From positions 1 to 49,403 of the forward strand of contig JAKQEK010000290.1 of assembly GCA_029558535.1 (NCBI GenBank): a DNA stretch of 49,403 bases. Reading direction: 5' to 3'. Shown piece by piece: positions 20,401 through 29,378 of the stretch. A program made the translations under genes and the position numbers. Source of the DNA: Bacteroidota bacterium. Its GTDB lineage: Bacteria > Bacteroidota > Bacteroidia > Bacteroidales > ML635J-15. Each line of letters opens with the position of its first letter. Position 1 is the first letter of the stretch. The notes below the pieces were generated by a model that was given only the letters and a program-made list of their open reading frames with translations, made no database searches and was not told where the DNA came from.

Positions 20401-21312
20401 AGTGGGGAAGATTTTTACATAGATTTAACTGTAAATCCTCCAGTGTCAAGTTACAACGCTGTTACAACTGACTTTATTCAAAGCCCTGTCAGTAGCATTC
20501 TGTGGAGTACCGGAGCTCATACACCTGCTATAAGTGTAAGTGAGGCTAGTGAAATATGGTTTACGGCAATAGATAATTTTGGTTGTATTGCTTCTGATAC
20601 AATTAATATTGGTTTATATTCTTTACCTTATGTTGAGCTGGGAACGGATCAGACAGTTTGTTCGGATGTGGAGGTTATTCTAGATGCAGGTGAATTTGAA
20701 TTGTATTCTTGGAATGACGAATCCTCTGAAAATACATTAACAGTAGCAATTGACGGAACATATTCGGTAACTGTAACTGATAATAATGGTTGTACCGGTT
20801 TTGATGTTGTTAATGTCAATTTTGTTGATTATCCTGTTGCAGATTTTTCATATACTATAAGTTCTGGCACTACAGTAGATTTTGAAGATTTATCACTGAA
20901 TGCCGAAACTTATGCATGGGATTTTAATGGAGATAATATTACTGACAATACTTCCAATGCAAATGTTAGTTATACATATCCTGCATTGGGACAATATCCG
21001 GTTAAGCTTACTGTAACCAATCAATGTTCATCAGATTCAGAAACAAAAATTATTTATGTTCTTAATATTGAAGAAGAAAATATTGGGAAAGTTGATATTT
21101 ATCCTAATCCGGTATCAGAAATCTTGATGATTGATTCTGATGAAGATATAATTATTTCTATAATTGATATGACCGGTAAAATATTATTACAGTTCAGACA
21201 TAATAGCTCAAAGACTTCGGAAATAGATATCAGCAATTTTGCCAAAGGTATTTATACCCTAAACTTGAAGTCTGAAAATCAGAAATCGAATTTTAAATTA
21301 ATAATAAACTAA
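17491..21312 (+). CDS. T9SS-exported multidomain starch-binding protein
   Basis: The 1273-residue protein starts with a signal peptide (1-20). Residues 21-130 (LRGDFNEW, AGFKVDQDGDW) look like a starch-binding module. Two homologous beta-domains of about 98 residues follow at 251-348 and 510-607. Residues about 840-980 carry a module (VYMHAGV, NWGEDDGVG, LVFRNADGS) also present in the next two genes and resembling the domain (DUF4961, from memory) found before Bacteroidota amylases. Ig-like repeats (about 1045-1110), a PKD domain (about 1115-1190) and a T9SS sorting domain (IYPNP at 1203-1207 to the end) finish it. No catalytic domain is recognised. It is probably a surface starch-capture protein. 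The start at 17491 avoids 40 residues read from the repeat upstream. Confidence 0.8.
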   Translation: MNNKILLLFSGLLIVVTLNAQYLRGDFNEWSTDNLMALYYGYYAATIEVVDEVVDAGFKVDQDGDWVLQWGNATDSYNPIVNTSEGQMRGSNSGDSPADFVKTFSAGKFYTFRLEGDETWWNRKFVIIETDAAPIQIISVSDDNLTAGTGDVTVSISLNAETSPQESVYIRYTTDEWVSSFILETTGESLTYSGIIPAQIVGTTVEYYALSSTMPLSFVSQYPDFATLDGNNNSGDNYSYTVLGSDPILFATPSIAMNSTVLDGLSIVLELTNETFVDAVLDPLNFELNNEPTGLSIDQLQYVSETEATLTLAYTGGLILSQIDNFSVTISGNELTNNIELTSNDMTIFADVLHDGIYLAKVSMWEGGASDTWYDEVDFDGHDFGSFNSSMSLYFKSGQVFTWKDVNGDILTATMNYRIYKQGDTPPEFIQVDLPYYSDWASGENTDQLWWNDAPDEIDINLLSGAEETAYYFEVYYEALNGDNHVHYRNNDGQNYIATFTYTSGGIITATPSSELTEENLDGMEINIQVIDDYFADASLDAGNFSLNNFPVGLSIAEVLYVTPTNAVVVLEFDGTNFDTDIENFSITVSGVELNGSVDLTSNILVITAVDESVVIYSHLLTTENLQNYLGDNNMYWINMEIGQLEWDGAQIGFGILQDDPEDWTWFNAEWYEDGEGENKRVHSLIEIPQIAGSYYYAGRVRNTPLGQWFYANDENWVDTDILNAVYTVNVNPLPACDEFLANMLDGTRINLEWTAASEFVNVIILGKIGSLISGVPEQGTVYNTGSIIDDAIVIYKGSANSFIHSGLTNNTDYYYDIYTLNNDYYSSDKLSATASTDDSNGCVFNINPQDDFNICGGSAVFVNSGLVIAPYGDTIVIYFNSTEYEGLQGFEEVYMHAGVTIQGGSSWDYVIGNWGEDDGVGLMTNVSEYLWSISINPLSYFGYNVSADVLGINLVFRNADGSLVAQHPISGEDFYIDLTVNPPVSSYNAVTTDFIQSPVSSILWSTGAHTPAISVSEASEIWFTAIDNFGCIASDTINIGLYSLPYVELGTDQTVCSDVEVILDAGEFELYSWNDESSENTLTVAIDGTYSVTVTDNNGCTGFDVVNVNFVDYPVADFSYTISSGTTVDFEDLSLNAETYAWDFNGDNITDNTSNANVSYTYPALGQYPVKLTVTNQCSSDSETKIIYVLNIEEENIGKVDIYPNPVSEILMIDSDEDIIISIIDMTGKILLQFRHNSSKTSEIDISNFAKGIYTLNLKSENQKSNFKLIIN

Positions 21313-21316
21313 GCTT

Positions 21317-22267
21317 ATGAAAAAAATAAATTTATTAGTTATATCAATATTTATTTGTTCTATCATGGTTTATGCACAAATTCCATGGACAGGCAGAACA
21401 TATTGCAAAATAACACTAGATACCAAGTTAATGGAAGCTCCTGAGTGTAGTTTAGGTGGTGGTGGTTCTTACCCTGCTACCTGGGCGAAAGTATATGCTC
21501 ATTTGGGCTTGTGTACTTGTGCAATAAATGCTGAACAGCGTGATTGTAGTAGTGCATCTCAAAATGAGATTTTTTGTTATTCACAAATTACTCCTTTTCA
21601 ATCTCAGGTGTGGCAGCATGTAGTTGGGAATTGGGGCGAGGTGGCTCAGGATGATAATGTTGGAATCATGCAAACACTTGGGAATGGAGTTTATTCCATA
21701 GAATTTATTATTGAGGATTATTTCAGCAGTGAAGATGTAAGCACAGAAATGGGCGAAACATCCGCAGTGCCGTCTATGCCATGGGCTGTGAATCTTGGCG
21801 GTATGCCATACACAATGGGGCTGGTATTCAGAAATTCAGACGGAACCTCAACCGGTCGCGATGGTTTATGTAAGGATATTTTTATTGTGGACATTCTTGG
21901 TAATCCACAGGTAATTCAGGGATCGAATCCGGAAGGACCTCTTTTCCCGGCAATCACACTAGATATTCACGATGCTTCAATCGAAGAAATAATGACTTTA
22001 AGTGATAATACATTTATTTATCCAAATCCTTCTACCGAACAATTTGATATTAAATACAAAATTGTTAACACTGGTTCAGAAGTTAGAATACGCATTTTTG
22101 ATGCTGTTGGCAGATTGATAGTTGATGATTTTATTGGGAAACAATCTGCAGGTTGGTATAGCAATACATATTATACCGAAAATATGGAAGATGGAATTTA
22201 TATGATTCAACTTGCCTTGGATAATTACATTTCGCACACTGAAAGAATTATTATTACACATAATTAA
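21317..22267 (+). CDS. small Cys-rich T9SS-exported starch-module protein
   Basis: The 316-residue protein has a signal peptide ending in VYAQ (1-21), one copy of the module shared with its neighbours (about 57-193; KVYAHLG, GNWGEVAQDDNVG, LVFRNSDGT) and a T9SS sorting domain (IYPNP at 234-238, then VRIRIFDAVGRLI). The mature part contains seven cysteines (30, 44, 66, 68, 77, 87, 185), most inside an insertion near the start of the module. This is unusual for the family and may mean disulfides or metal binding. It lies 4 bp after one starch-locus gene and 9 bp before the amylase, so it belongs to the operon. It is probably a carbohydrate-binding accessory protein; no enzyme domain is visible. 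Confidence 0.7.
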   Translation: MKKINLLVISIFICSIMVYAQIPWTGRTYCKITLDTKLMEAPECSLGGGGSYPATWAKVYAHLGLCTCAINAEQRDCSSASQNEIFCYSQITPFQSQVWQHVVGNWGEVAQDDNVGIMQTLGNGVYSIEFIIEDYFSSEDVSTEMGETSAVPSMPWAVNLGGMPYTMGLVFRNSDGTSTGRDGLCKDIFIVDILGNPQVIQGSNPEGPLFPAITLDIHDASIEEIMTLSDNTFIYPNPSTEQFDIKYKIVNTGSEVRIRIFDAVGRLIVDDFIGKQSAGWYSNTYYTENMEDGIYMIQLALDNYISHTERIIITHN

Positions 22268-22276
22268 GCTATTACG

Positions 22277-25198
22277 ATGATTAAATACAAATTATTTTTT
22301 ACAGGCTTATTGATATTTACCTTATCTGTAAGTCTTAGATCTCAGGTTTTAACATGGGAACCCGAATTCCCCACAATTTATGACACCGTTACAATATATT
22401 ATGATGCTGGTTTGGGGAATGGTGCATTGCTGGACGTTGATTCGGTTTTTGCACATACAGGAGTTATCACATCTTTGAGTATCAACAACAACGACTGGGA
22501 ACATAAGGTTGCTGCCTGGGGTGAAAAAGATTCGATATTATACATGGAAAATCTTGGGAATAATATTCATAAATTCAGGTTTTATCCGAAAAATTTTTAC
22601 GCCATTCATCAAAGCGAAACGGTAACCGATATGTGTTTTGTGTTTCGTAATGCTGACGGAACTCTTGCCGGGAAAAATGCTGACGGCAGCGATTTTGTAA
22701 TTCCTTTGTGGACTGCAACTTTGCAGGCTCGTTTTATAGCGCCCGTTAAATTCCCGATGATTACAAATCAGGCCGAAAATTTTCAAGTTACAGTTTTGGC
22801 TAAATCAATTGGAATGATAAATGTCTTTCATGATGGAAATCTAATTTCACAGTCCTATAGCGATGAGCATACATTAAATATTGTTTCTGGTAGTCTTGGA
22901 AAACATTGGATTAAATTTGTCTATCAAAGTGGCAATTATACTGTTACCGACAGTTTGTTTTATCTTGTTCAGGAGGATGTGGTTGTTGAAGCCCTTCCGG
23001 TTGGGATTATTGATGGAATTAATATAATTGATGAGAATAATGTAATATTTTGTCTTCATGCTCCGTGGAAAAACAGGGTTTATATGATTGGGGATTTTAA
23101 CGATTGGGCAATTGAGCCTGAATACCAATGCAAACGAACTCCTGACGGTCAAAGATGGTGGTATCGTCTTGAGAATCTTGATCCTGAAACCGAATATAGA
23201 TTTCAGTATTTGGTAGATTTTGATATAAATATTGCCGATCCATATTCTCAGAAGCTTTTAGACCATTATAATGATGTGGAGATACATCAGGTTATTTATC
23301 CTAATCTTATTGCATATCCTACCGGAAAAGCAAGCGAAATGGTTGGAGTGTTTAAAACAAGTCAGGATGAATACCAATGGCAGGTTACGGACTTTGAGAA
23401 GCCGGATAATCGAGATCTTGTTATTTACGAAATGTTGGTGCGAGACTGGCACACATGGCATAGCTATAAAACTGTAATGGATTCAATACAATATCTTGCC
23501 GACCTTGGTATAAATGCGATTGAACTTATGCCTGTAAATGAGTATGATGGCAATGACAGTTGGGGGTACATGCCTGCATTTTTCTTTGCTCCGGATAAAT
23601 GTTACGGGACTTCAGACATGTTGAAGGGATTTATTGATGCCTGTCATCAAAATGGAATTGCTGTTATACTTGATGTAGTATTGAATCATGCTTCCGGTCA
23701 GAATCCAATGGCAAGACTTTATTATAACAAGGAAAGAAATAGACCTACCTGGCAGAATCCATGGTTCAATGAATTGATACCTCATCCATACGGTTATCAT
23801 AATGATTTTAATCATGAGAGTGCACTTACGCAACAATTTGTTGATTCGGTCTTATCTTATTGGGTAAACGAATACCATGTTGATGGTTATCGCCTTGATT
23901 TATCCAAAGGGTTTACTAATAATGTTACTGTCGGATATGATGAGAATGGAGATATTAATTGGACAGATGTGGGAGCATGGGGAAATTATGATGTCGTTCG
24001 TGTTGATAATCTTAAAGCAATGGGAACCAGACTATGGAATAAACATCCGGGCACATACATAATTTTGGAACATTTGGCTTCGTTTTGGGAAGAAAAAGCC
24101 CTTTCAGACCATGGATTTATGTTGTGGTGCGGAATGTCTGCCAACGAGCAGTATGCTCAGGCAGGAATGGGTTGGACAGATAATGCAGATTTTAAGTGGG
24201 GAGTTTCGTATCAACATTATCAGGGAAATAATCTGGGACAGCACAATCTTGTAGGCTACATGGAAAGTCATGATGAAGAAAGATTAATGTATAAATGCCT
24301 GACTTATGGAAATATGGCTGTTGTGGAAGGCGATACCGTTTATTCAACTCGCGATCTTAAAACTGCTTTAAAAAGAATGGAACTGATTGCAGCGTTTTTC
24401 TTTACAGTTCCGGGACCAAAGATGATGTGGCAATTCGGAGAGAGGGGCTTTGACTATTCAATCAACTGGCCTGCAGTAGATCAACCTGGTGTTACACGAA
24501 CAGACAAGAAACCTCCAAGGTGGGATTATATGGGTGTTTATGAAAGAATATACTTGTACAAAGTCTATTCTGCTTTAATCAACTTGCGTAAATCTTACAA
24601 TATTTTCCGCACCTCAAATTATGAAATGAGTACATCTGCTTATGATAAACGAATCAGATTGTGGGATGACGGTTATGTTAATGCCGAAATGCAAGTCGTA
24701 GTTTTGGGTAATTTTAATGTTGAGTCGCAATCAGTGTGGCCGGAGTTTTCTCATGATGGATATTGGTATGATTATTTTACAGGGGACAGTATATTTATTG
24801 ATTCGTATCAAACTGAAAATCAAAATTTTAGCTTTGATTTCTTGCCGGGCGAATATCATATTTATACTGACATGCGATTAGATACTCCTGATTTATATAT
24901 TGATACAACTTCAAATAATGATTTAATACCCGGTATTATTGGAGATGTTTACAATACATGTGTTTTTCCAAATCCTGTTGACAATAATGTAAATGTTGAA
25001 TTTAGTTCGACAAAATCCGGAGAATATTATTTCAAACTTTATAATATTTCGGGACAAGTAATTATTGAAGAAAAGCTTTATGTTAATCAAGGACGTAATA
25101 AGTTAGTTTATGATATAAGCAAATTTAAGTCAGGTGTTTATTTTTATCGTTTAAGTTCTGATAAAACTTGGGTATCGGGCAAAATATTAAAGAATTAA
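22277..25198 (+). CDS. T9SS-exported GH13 alpha-amylase-type glycosidase
   Basis: The 973-residue enzyme hydrolyses or rearranges alpha-1,4 (possibly alpha-1,6) glucans at the cell surface. Order: signal peptide (about 1-22); the shared module (about 25-145; DSVFAHTGV, VAAWGEKD, FVFRNADGT); a linker; a CBM48-like domain (about 245-330; VYMIGDFNDW); a GH13 barrel (about 380-780); a C-terminal beta domain; and a T9SS domain (FPNPVDNNV at 897-905 to the end). Conserved regions are DVVLNH (466-471), GYRLDLSKG with nucleophile Asp541, IILEH with acid/base Glu598, and ESHDEE with Asp666. The CBM48 plus GH13 layout recalls branching or debranching enzymes, but the substrate cannot be fixed from sequence. 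Confidence 0.93.
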   Translation: MIKYKLFFTGLLIFTLSVSLRSQVLTWEPEFPTIYDTVTIYYDAGLGNGALLDVDSVFAHTGVITSLSINNNDWEHKVAAWGEKDSILYMENLGNNIHKFRFYPKNFYAIHQSETVTDMCFVFRNADGTLAGKNADGSDFVIPLWTATLQARFIAPVKFPMITNQAENFQVTVLAKSIGMINVFHDGNLISQSYSDEHTLNIVSGSLGKHWIKFVYQSGNYTVTDSLFYLVQEDVVVEALPVGIIDGINIIDENNVIFCLHAPWKNRVYMIGDFNDWAIEPEYQCKRTPDGQRWWYRLENLDPETEYRFQYLVDFDINIADPYSQKLLDHYNDVEIHQVIYPNLIAYPTGKASEMVGVFKTSQDEYQWQVTDFEKPDNRDLVIYEMLVRDWHTWHSYKTVMDSIQYLADLGINAIELMPVNEYDGNDSWGYMPAFFFAPDKCYGTSDMLKGFIDACHQNGIAVILDVVLNHASGQNPMARLYYNKERNRPTWQNPWFNELIPHPYGYHNDFNHESALTQQFVDSVLSYWVNEYHVDGYRLDLSKGFTNNVTVGYDENGDINWTDVGAWGNYDVVRVDNLKAMGTRLWNKHPGTYIILEHLASFWEEKALSDHGFMLWCGMSANEQYAQAGMGWTDNADFKWGVSYQHYQGNNLGQHNLVGYMESHDEERLMYKCLTYGNMAVVEGDTVYSTRDLKTALKRMELIAAFFFTVPGPKMMWQFGERGFDYSINWPAVDQPGVTRTDKKPPRWDYMGVYERIYLYKVYSALINLRKSYNIFRTSNYEMSTSAYDKRIRLWDDGYVNAEMQVVVLGNFNVESQSVWPEFSHDGYWYDYFTGDSIFIDSYQTENQNFSFDFLPGEYHIYTDMRLDTPDLYIDTTSNNDLIPGIIGDVYNTCVFPNPVDNNVNVEFSSTKSGEYYFKLYNISGQVIIEEKLYVNQGRNKLVYDISKFKSGVYFYRLSSDKTWVSGKILKN

Positions 25199-25268
25199 AC
25201 TAAATTATGTCATAGAAGAGGTAAGTAGTGATTATTGATAAAAAAGTATCTGTTATTTTAACTGAACA

Positions 25269-26588
25269 ATGGAAAAAATAAAAACCAAACCAAGATTAAG
25301 CTTTTGGCAAATCTGGAACATGAGTTTCGGTTTTTTAGGAATTCAGTTTGGATTTGCGTTACAAAATGCCAACGCTTCAAGAATATTGCAGACTTTTGGT
25401 GCTGATGTACATCATTTGTCATGGTTTTGGCTTGTAGCTCCTATAACAGGAATGATAATACAGCCGATTATCGGACATTTTAGTGATAAAACATGGAATC
25501 GGTTAGGCCGGAGAAGACCGTATTTTCTTGCCGGAGCAATTCTGACAGCTACAGCACTGATTTTGATGCCAAATGCTCCTCAGTTTGCAGGCTACATTGC
25601 ACCTATGTTCATAGGTGGTGGTTTGCTGATGATAATGGATGCATCAATTAATATTTCGATGGAGCCATTTCGTGCTTTGGTTGGAGATAAATTACCTGAA
25701 GAACAGCACACTCTTGGCTTTTCGATGCAGACTTTGCTTATCGGAATAGGTGCAGTCATTGGTTCTTGGTTACCTTATATACTTTCTAATTGGCTTGGCG
25801 TATCAAACGAAGCAGACAAAGGTATTGTCCCGCCAAATGTAATATGGTCGTTTTACACCGGTGCAGTTGTTCTTATTTCTACAATAATTTGGACAGTGGT
25901 AACCACAAAGGAGTATCCACCAGAATTTTATGAAACAGACACTGAAGAAGTTAAAGAAAAAAAGAAATTCAAAATACCGGTAACAATGCTTCAGCTTTTG
26001 GTTGTACAATTTTTTTCATGGTTTGCTTTATTTTCTATGTGGGTATATACCACTCCGGCTGTTGCAAGAGAATTCTTTAATGTAACAGATCCCTCACTAC
26101 CTGCATATCAGGAGGCAGGCGATTGGGTAGGAATTCTTTTCGGTATATACAATGGCGTTTCTGCTGTCATTGCACTCAGTTTACCAAAAATTGCTGCAAA
26201 AGTGGGAAGGAAAATGACCCATGCAATAGCTTTGAGTATTGGAGGATTATCATTTTTGTCTTTTGCTGTAATCCCATCGGCAAATCTTCTTTGGATTCCT
26301 ATGATAGGAGTCGGAATTGCCTGGGGCAGTATTCTGGCAATGCCTTATGCTATGCTGGCAAGTTCAATTCCTGCAAAGAAAATGGGCGTTTTTATGGGAC
26401 TTTTTAATATGTCTATTACAATACCCCAGATTGTAAACGGTGTTTTCAGTGGATTGATGCTTAAATACTGGTTTAATGATAATCCTATAAATTCAATTTA
26501 TTTTGCCGGTATTCTAATGATTTTAGGAGCTGCTTCGACTTTTTTTGTAAAGGAAAATGCCAAGATTAAGCTTGATAAACAATTTTAA
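25269..26588 (+). CDS. MFS sugar transporter, SLC45/maltose type
   Basis: The 439-residue protein has about 12 hydrophobic segments and the major-facilitator signature GHFSDKTWNRLGRRRPY between segments 2 and 3. Tryptophan-rich WQIWNMSFGFLGIQFGFALQ at the N terminus and DASINISMEPFRALVGD are typical of the SLC45-like group, which in Bacteroidota takes up maltose or maltodextrins across the inner membrane by proton symport. It is 70 bp downstream of the amylase gene, which supports an import role for the products of surface starch digestion. The sugar specificity is inferred from context. Confidence 0.85.
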   Translation: MEKIKTKPRLSFWQIWNMSFGFLGIQFGFALQNANASRILQTFGADVHHLSWFWLVAPITGMIIQPIIGHFSDKTWNRLGRRRPYFLAGAILTATALILMPNAPQFAGYIAPMFIGGGLLMIMDASINISMEPFRALVGDKLPEEQHTLGFSMQTLLIGIGAVIGSWLPYILSNWLGVSNEADKGIVPPNVIWSFYTGAVVLISTIIWTVVTTKEYPPEFYETDTEEVKEKKKFKIPVTMLQLLVVQFFSWFALFSMWVYTTPAVAREFFNVTDPSLPAYQEAGDWVGILFGIYNGVSAVIALSLPKIAAKVGRKMTHAIALSIGGLSFLSFAVIPSANLLWIPMIGVGIAWGSILAMPYAMLASSIPAKKMGVFMGLFNMSITIPQIVNGVFSGLMLKYWFNDNPINSIYFAGILMILGAASTFFVKENAKIKLDKQF

Positions 26589-26658
26589 TCTATAATTCTG
26601 TTTAAGTAATGCACATCAAAACTTATCAACAAAAAGAATCATAAACAAAATATTTATA

Positions 26659-26666
26659 TACATTTG
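26659..26666 (+). promoter_or_regulatory. candidate -7 box for the nitroreductase gene
   Basis: TACATTTG matches TAnnTTTG and lies 25 nt before the ATG at 26692. No TTTG is found at the -33 spacing. Confidence 0.35.
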
Positions 26667-26691
26667 AAAAATTAATCTAAAATAGGTTATT

Positions 26692-27258
26692 ATGGACATG
26701 TTGGAATTAATAAAAGCCAGAAGAAGCCCGCGAGGTTTTTTCGATAAGCAAATCAGTGAAGAAGATATTAATAAAATTTTCGATGCTGGTCGTTGGGCTG
26801 CTTCATCTTACAATGGTCAGCCATGGCGTTTTATATATGCCGATAAAGAAAAAAATCCTGAGCTATATGAGACATTACTGGGCTTAATGGCGGAATTTAA
26901 TCAGGCATGGGCAAAGGCTGCCCCGGTTTTGATGATTACGATGGTAAGGGTTAAATATGAACATACGGGTGAAAAATATAAACATGCATGGCATGATTTA
27001 GGTTTAGCGGTTGGAAATATGTCAATTATGGCTCAGTCGCTTGGAATATCATTACATACTATGGGAGGTTTTGACGTTGATAGAGCCAGAGAAGAACTGA
27101 ATATTCCGGATTCACTCGAACCTGTAACAATGATTGCATTTGGATATGGCGGATTGCCCGGCAATTTGCCTTTAGATATTTACAAAATGGAAATTCTTCC
27201 TAGAGTAAGAAAAGAAATTGAAGAAATTGCGTTTAATAAGCCATTTGATAAAATTTAA
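26692..27258 (+). CDS. nitroreductase family protein
   Basis: This 188-residue protein of the FMN-dependent nitroreductase family has the typical N-terminal helix with RRSPRGFFDKQIS (the Arg pair contacts FMN phosphate), then WAASSYNGQPWRFI (about residues 35-48), a central HDLGLAVGNMSIMAQSLGI and a C-terminal glycine-rich IAFGYGG. Family members use NAD(P)H to reduce nitro groups, quinones or other electrophiles in the cytoplasm; the natural substrate is unknown. The second Met (26698) is an alternative start. It is 103 bp after the MFS gene and just before the Omp28-like gene, with no obvious functional link to either. Confidence 0.9.
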   Translation: MDMLELIKARRSPRGFFDKQISEEDINKIFDAGRWAASSYNGQPWRFIYADKEKNPELYETLLGLMAEFNQAWAKAAPVLMITMVRVKYEHTGEKYKHAWHDLGLAVGNMSIMAQSLGISLHTMGGFDVDRAREELNIPDSLEPVTMIAFGYGGLPGNLPLDIYKMEILPRVRKEIEEIAFNKPFDKI

Positions 27259-27267
27259 ATTTTGTTT

Positions 27268-29355
27268 ATGAGAAAGAAATCTTTTTTAACTGCAAGTTTG
27301 ATATTTGCAGTAGTCGTTTGTGCATATACTCAGGAGTTTGTTGTTACAAGTCCACAGTTAAAAGCTGTAGTTCTGGAAGAATATACAGGAATGAAATGTC
27401 CTTATTGCCCGCAGGGACACGCAGTAGCAGAATCTATTCTTACAGGAAATCCGGGTAAGGTTTCAGTTATTGCCGTTCATCAGGGAAGTTTTGCTATTCC
27501 TGACGAAGGACAACCTGATTTTAGAACAGCATTCGGAAATAGTCTTGCAGGTCAGACAAATCTCGAGGGTTATCCATCAGGAACGGTAAACAGACATTTT
27601 TTTTCTGACTTGTCAACAAGCGGAGGTACTGCATTAAGTCGAGGTGATTGGGCAGAGGCTTCTCAACAGATTCTAGCACAAGAATCTTATGTCAATCTTG
27701 GTGTAACAACTGATTTTAATGAAGAGACAAGAGAACTCAGTGTAACTGTAGAAGCTTATTATGTTGGCAATCTGCCATTTGGTGTAAGCTCTAACTTTTT
27801 TCAGATCGCTGTTACAGAAAGTAACGTTATTGCATATCAGGCAGGTGCAAGTAGCACATATAACCATAAGCATATATTACGTCATTTGATAACAGATCAA
27901 TGGGGAGATGAGATAACTGAAATTGAATCAGGAACAGTTGTTAACAAGACATATTTATATACTATGCCTGAAGAATGGGTAGCCGAAAATTGCGAAATAG
28001 TGGCTTTTATTACCGAATCGCATCAGGAAATAGTTACCGGAGTTACTGTTCCTCTAATTGATGGCTTTAGTGATGGCGAGGTAAATCCTGATTATGCCAG
28101 ATTATTTACAGAATTTCCTATTGCAGTAGGACAGGATTCTGAAACTTCTGAATTTTTATTTACTATTATAAATGGCTATGATGCTGAACAGGAATTTGTT
28201 TTAAATCTTAGTTATGAGGCTCCCGTCGATTGGAGTGTCAGTTTTGTATATGATGAAAATACATATATTGAAAGTACAGAAATATTACTCGATGCTAATG
28301 AAATTGTGAATGCGCAGATAATTGTTGTTCCAGGCGAAACTTCCGGAGTTGCAAAATGTGTTTTGACTTTGCAAAGTACAGATTTTCCTGCATTGGAAGA
28401 GAAGGTTTGTGAAGTATTTGTTGTTTCCGGAGTGCAGAATTTGATTGTCAACGGGTCGGGAACAAATACAGGAATAAGCAGTTATGAATTTGAGCATTAT
28501 TATAAAGACGGCTTATTGAATGCGGGTTGCGAAACTGTTGGGGCAATTCCCGGTTATGCATTTGAACAGGCTGTCGAATTCGGAGTTCTTGAAAATGTAA
28601 GTAGTTTGTATTTCAATATTGGTGGAACAACTCCTGTTCTTACTTTGGGACAAGTAGTTGCACTAAGGGAATTTATTGATAATGGAGGAAATCTCTTTGT
28701 AGCAGGACAGGATTTTGGAAGAGATATTATGGCTTCAGGCGCAACTTCAGGCTCTATTACACATAAAACCTTTTATCAGAATTACTTATCTGCTTTGTAC
28801 TTGAATGACGGAGATGCTGCCAATAACTCATTTCATTCAGTTAATACTGATTCTATTTTTGGATATATTCCACCATCAACTCTAATTGATGCGTATGACG
28901 GTGTTTTTGATCCAGATGCAATAAAAAAGTATACAAATTCGACAGAAATATTTTTATATCCAAGTGGTAAAGCCGGAGGTTTACGTGCATATAAAGGAAG
29001 TGCAAGAATTGTTTATCTTGCTTTTGGTTTGGAACAAATTGCAAATGAAGACACAAGAAATGAAATTATGGACAGAACCTACAGATGGTTTGAGGGATGG
29101 ATTGGAACTGGCTGTGAAGTATTCGATAAGAATCAACTTTCTGTATTTCCAAATCCGGCAAGTGATTTCTTAAGAATTACAGGAATAGAGGGGGATTATA
29201 AATATACTGTTACTGATATTACAGGAAAAATTGTTAAATCAGGGATGACAAGTATATCAGAGAATATTAGTATTTCAGATTTGAAAAGCGGATTGTATTT
29301 CATTGAAATTAACACTAGCAATCAGAGTTTTTTGAATAAATTTACAAAATTGTAA
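27268..29355 (+). CDS. Omp28-like T9SS-exported protein
   Basis: The 695-residue protein begins with a signal peptide ending in AYTQ (about 1-22) and the Omp28-type thioredoxin-like domain. EEYTGMKCPYCPQGHAVAE puts a C-x-x-C pair at Cys44/Cys47. A region of beta-domains (about 270-390) follows. Next is a segment about 395-590 (LREFIDNGGNLFVAGQDFGRD) that looks like an amidotransferase- or ThuA-like flavodoxin fold. A T9SS sorting domain (VFPNPASDF) ends the protein. Omp28 proteins are surface or outer-membrane proteins of unclear function. The start is the ATG at 27268, 9 nt after the nitroreductase stop; a TTG two codons earlier is less likely. Confidence 0.82.
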   Translation: MRKKSFLTASLIFAVVVCAYTQEFVVTSPQLKAVVLEEYTGMKCPYCPQGHAVAESILTGNPGKVSVIAVHQGSFAIPDEGQPDFRTAFGNSLAGQTNLEGYPSGTVNRHFFSDLSTSGGTALSRGDWAEASQQILAQESYVNLGVTTDFNEETRELSVTVEAYYVGNLPFGVSSNFFQIAVTESNVIAYQAGASSTYNHKHILRHLITDQWGDEITEIESGTVVNKTYLYTMPEEWVAENCEIVAFITESHQEIVTGVTVPLIDGFSDGEVNPDYARLFTEFPIAVGQDSETSEFLFTIINGYDAEQEFVLNLSYEAPVDWSVSFVYDENTYIESTEILLDANEIVNAQIIVVPGETSGVAKCVLTLQSTDFPALEEKVCEVFVVSGVQNLIVNGSGTNTGISSYEFEHYYKDGLLNAGCETVGAIPGYAFEQAVEFGVLENVSSLYFNIGGTTPVLTLGQVVALREFIDNGGNLFVAGQDFGRDIMASGATSGSITHKTFYQNYLSALYLNDGDAANNSFHSVNTDSIFGYIPPSTLIDAYDGVFDPDAIKKYTNSTEIFLYPSGKAGGLRAYKGSARIVYLAFGLEQIANEDTRNEIMDRTYRWFEGWIGTGCEVFDKNQLSVFPNPASDFLRITGIEGDYKYTVTDITGKIVKSGMTSISENISISDLKSGLYFIEINTSNQSFLNKFTKL

Positions 29356-29378
29356 ATAATGCTATAGAAGTTTATTCG

